Origin: Prorocentrum cordatum
Taxonomy: Eukaryota; Sar; Dinophyceae; Prorocentrales; Prorocentraceae
Length of the DNA: 64,000 nt
Reading direction: 5' to 3'
NCBI GenBank assembly: GCA_963575745.1
Contig: CAUYUJ010012836.1
Coordinates: forward strand, 259,906-323,905
Made by a program: the position numbers and the translations under genes. The notes under the pieces were generated by a model that was given only the letters and a program-made list of their open reading frames with translations, was not told the DNA's origin and did not search any database. Positions 62,940 to 64,000 of the stretch are shown here, in pieces (position 1 is the stretch's first letter; each line of letters opens with the position of its first letter).

Positions 62940-63960
62940 GTGCGCGCACAGTGTGAACTGCACGGGGGTCAGCGACAGCGATCTTCAGACTTCTCGCTCG
63001 TTGGCCTTTCGGGCCACCGAGGCTCGAGTGGACGGGAAGAGTCTGCGCTCAGCCTCATGCTGTCGCTTGTGCGTGAGTTTGGCCCCATCTTTCGAGCCAC
63101 TACCGATCCCGTTTGTATGATGCACCGTGCTGTTTGGGAATCGCGGCTGTCGATGACCATCCTGACCTTGGTGATGCGCTGGGCCTCGGCGCACGTCGCG
63201 ACCTGGGCTCAAGTTCGAGGGCCCACCAGCGCCGCCTTCCTGTCCCTCCTGCGCGTCGGGTGGGCAGCGACCAGCCTCGCGACGTGGATCAACTCGGCGA
63301 ATGGGGCAGTCTACAAGCCAATGGACTTCTCGCCATGGTATACCAAGCAGGTGGTGAGGAAAGCCGTGTTGTGGTGGCAGTTCCACAAGGTTGTGGACGA
63401 GATGCCGCATTTAGATAATGGGCTCAACATAGCACAGCTTCGCATATGGATTCTCCGCGGACGACCGACGGCGCCCCAGGGGCGCGACTGGTCTGCGCTC
63501 GGTGCTGAGGAGCGACGGCGCGCCATATCGCTTTTGGTGAGCGGCCAGTGGGTCAATCACCGACGATATCATAACAATCCGCGGTATGCTCGCTCGGAAG
63601 ACGTGTGCACTTTGTCCTGGGAAGGTCGGCAGCTCGTGGCATCGGCGCATCGAGCGCGCTCATCGCTGGCCTCAACCGCAGGTGCCAGCAGCCATCGAGG
63701 TGCTCAAGCGGCAGGCCGACCACCCCAACATCATCACGCTCGTCGAGAGATTGCTAATGGTCAGGCCCAAGGTGCTTTGGCAGGCGCCTCAAGATGAGCT
63801 GATGTCAGCTGTGCGATGGCTCCTCGGCAATGGAGAAGTTCTCTGAGAGGAACCCTTTCACAACGTCGAGCTCTTCACGGACGGCTCGGCACTCGACCTC
63901 GACACCGACTTCGGCATGGCAGGCTGCGCAGTGGTGCAGATTTCCCCTCGGGCCTGGCTG
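62940..63960 (+). pseudogene. LINE C-terminal region and RNase H start
   Basis: Third frame to 63,590 (WASAHVATWAQVRGPTSAAF, GWAATSLATWINSANG), then first frame with CALCPGKVGSSWHRRIE (zinc-like), a TGA at 63,844-63,846, then VELFTDGSALDLD and MAGCAVVQ, the RNase H opening with its first catalytic Asp. The gene leaves the window at the right edge. Confidence 0.65.
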
Positions 63961-64000
63961 CTTTGATCCAGGCGCGAAGTGTGCGCTGGGGGCGCTGGGG

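Overview
This looks like nuclear DNA of a photosynthetic dinoflagellate, possibly Prorocentrum-like; the genus is a guess. The evidence is: very sparse genes in GC-rich, repeat-saturated DNA; a split magnesium-chelatase H gene (chlH) whose introns use GA, GC and GT donors with AG|G acceptors; an intronless secreted-protein gene preceded by what looks like a relic dinoflagellate spliced leader; and several retroelement classes. No tRNA, rRNA, CRISPR array or bacterial-style operon was seen.

Layout. 1-3970: decayed tyrosine-recombinase (DIRS-like) retroelement with RT, RNase H, recombinase and a methyltransferase-like 3' part, lying upstream of the visible chlH exons and probably inside a chlH intron. 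4584-8675: last four exons of chlH, split by introns of 2952, 257 and 580 nt; the first is full of GAT/GAG repeats. 8676-14,150: no gene seen, only degenerate repeats, a 73-bp-repeat element (copy A) and a 90-bp satellite. 14,148-31,118: an old frameshifted LINE whose endonuclease domain is split by a young Ty1/copia element (15,301-27,656; 255-bp LTRs differing at one base; target duplication GGGTT; tRNA primer site; polypurine tract). 31,119-34,700: tandem repeats and 73-bp element copy B. 34,730-35,368: small secreted cysteine-rich protein gene. 35,400-46,000: successive tandem and palindromic repeat families. 46,047-48,300: unknown ORF pieces mixed with GC-rich stem-loops sharing an AGTN tetraloop. 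49,000-61,660: microsatellites, 73-bp element copies C and D, and large 9-, 12- and 16-bp repeat blocks. 61,740-63,960: a second decayed LINE, with RT and the start of an RNase H, running off the window.

The most unusual signal is a recurrent small RNA-like hairpin in the copia element: a GNRA loop (mostly GAAA, once GAGA) closed by a 5-12 bp stem. At least ten copies lie in the 5' leader, inside the ORFs and in the 3' UTR, and the stem bases vary in a compensatory way. Two copies sit in an approximately 80-nt three-way-junction cassette duplicated in two ORFs, and the 3' UTR is an almost unbroken chain of stem-loops. I know of no description of this, but I could not search.

Limits: alignments were made by eye, repeat boundaries are approximate, and family assignments rest on remembered motifs.
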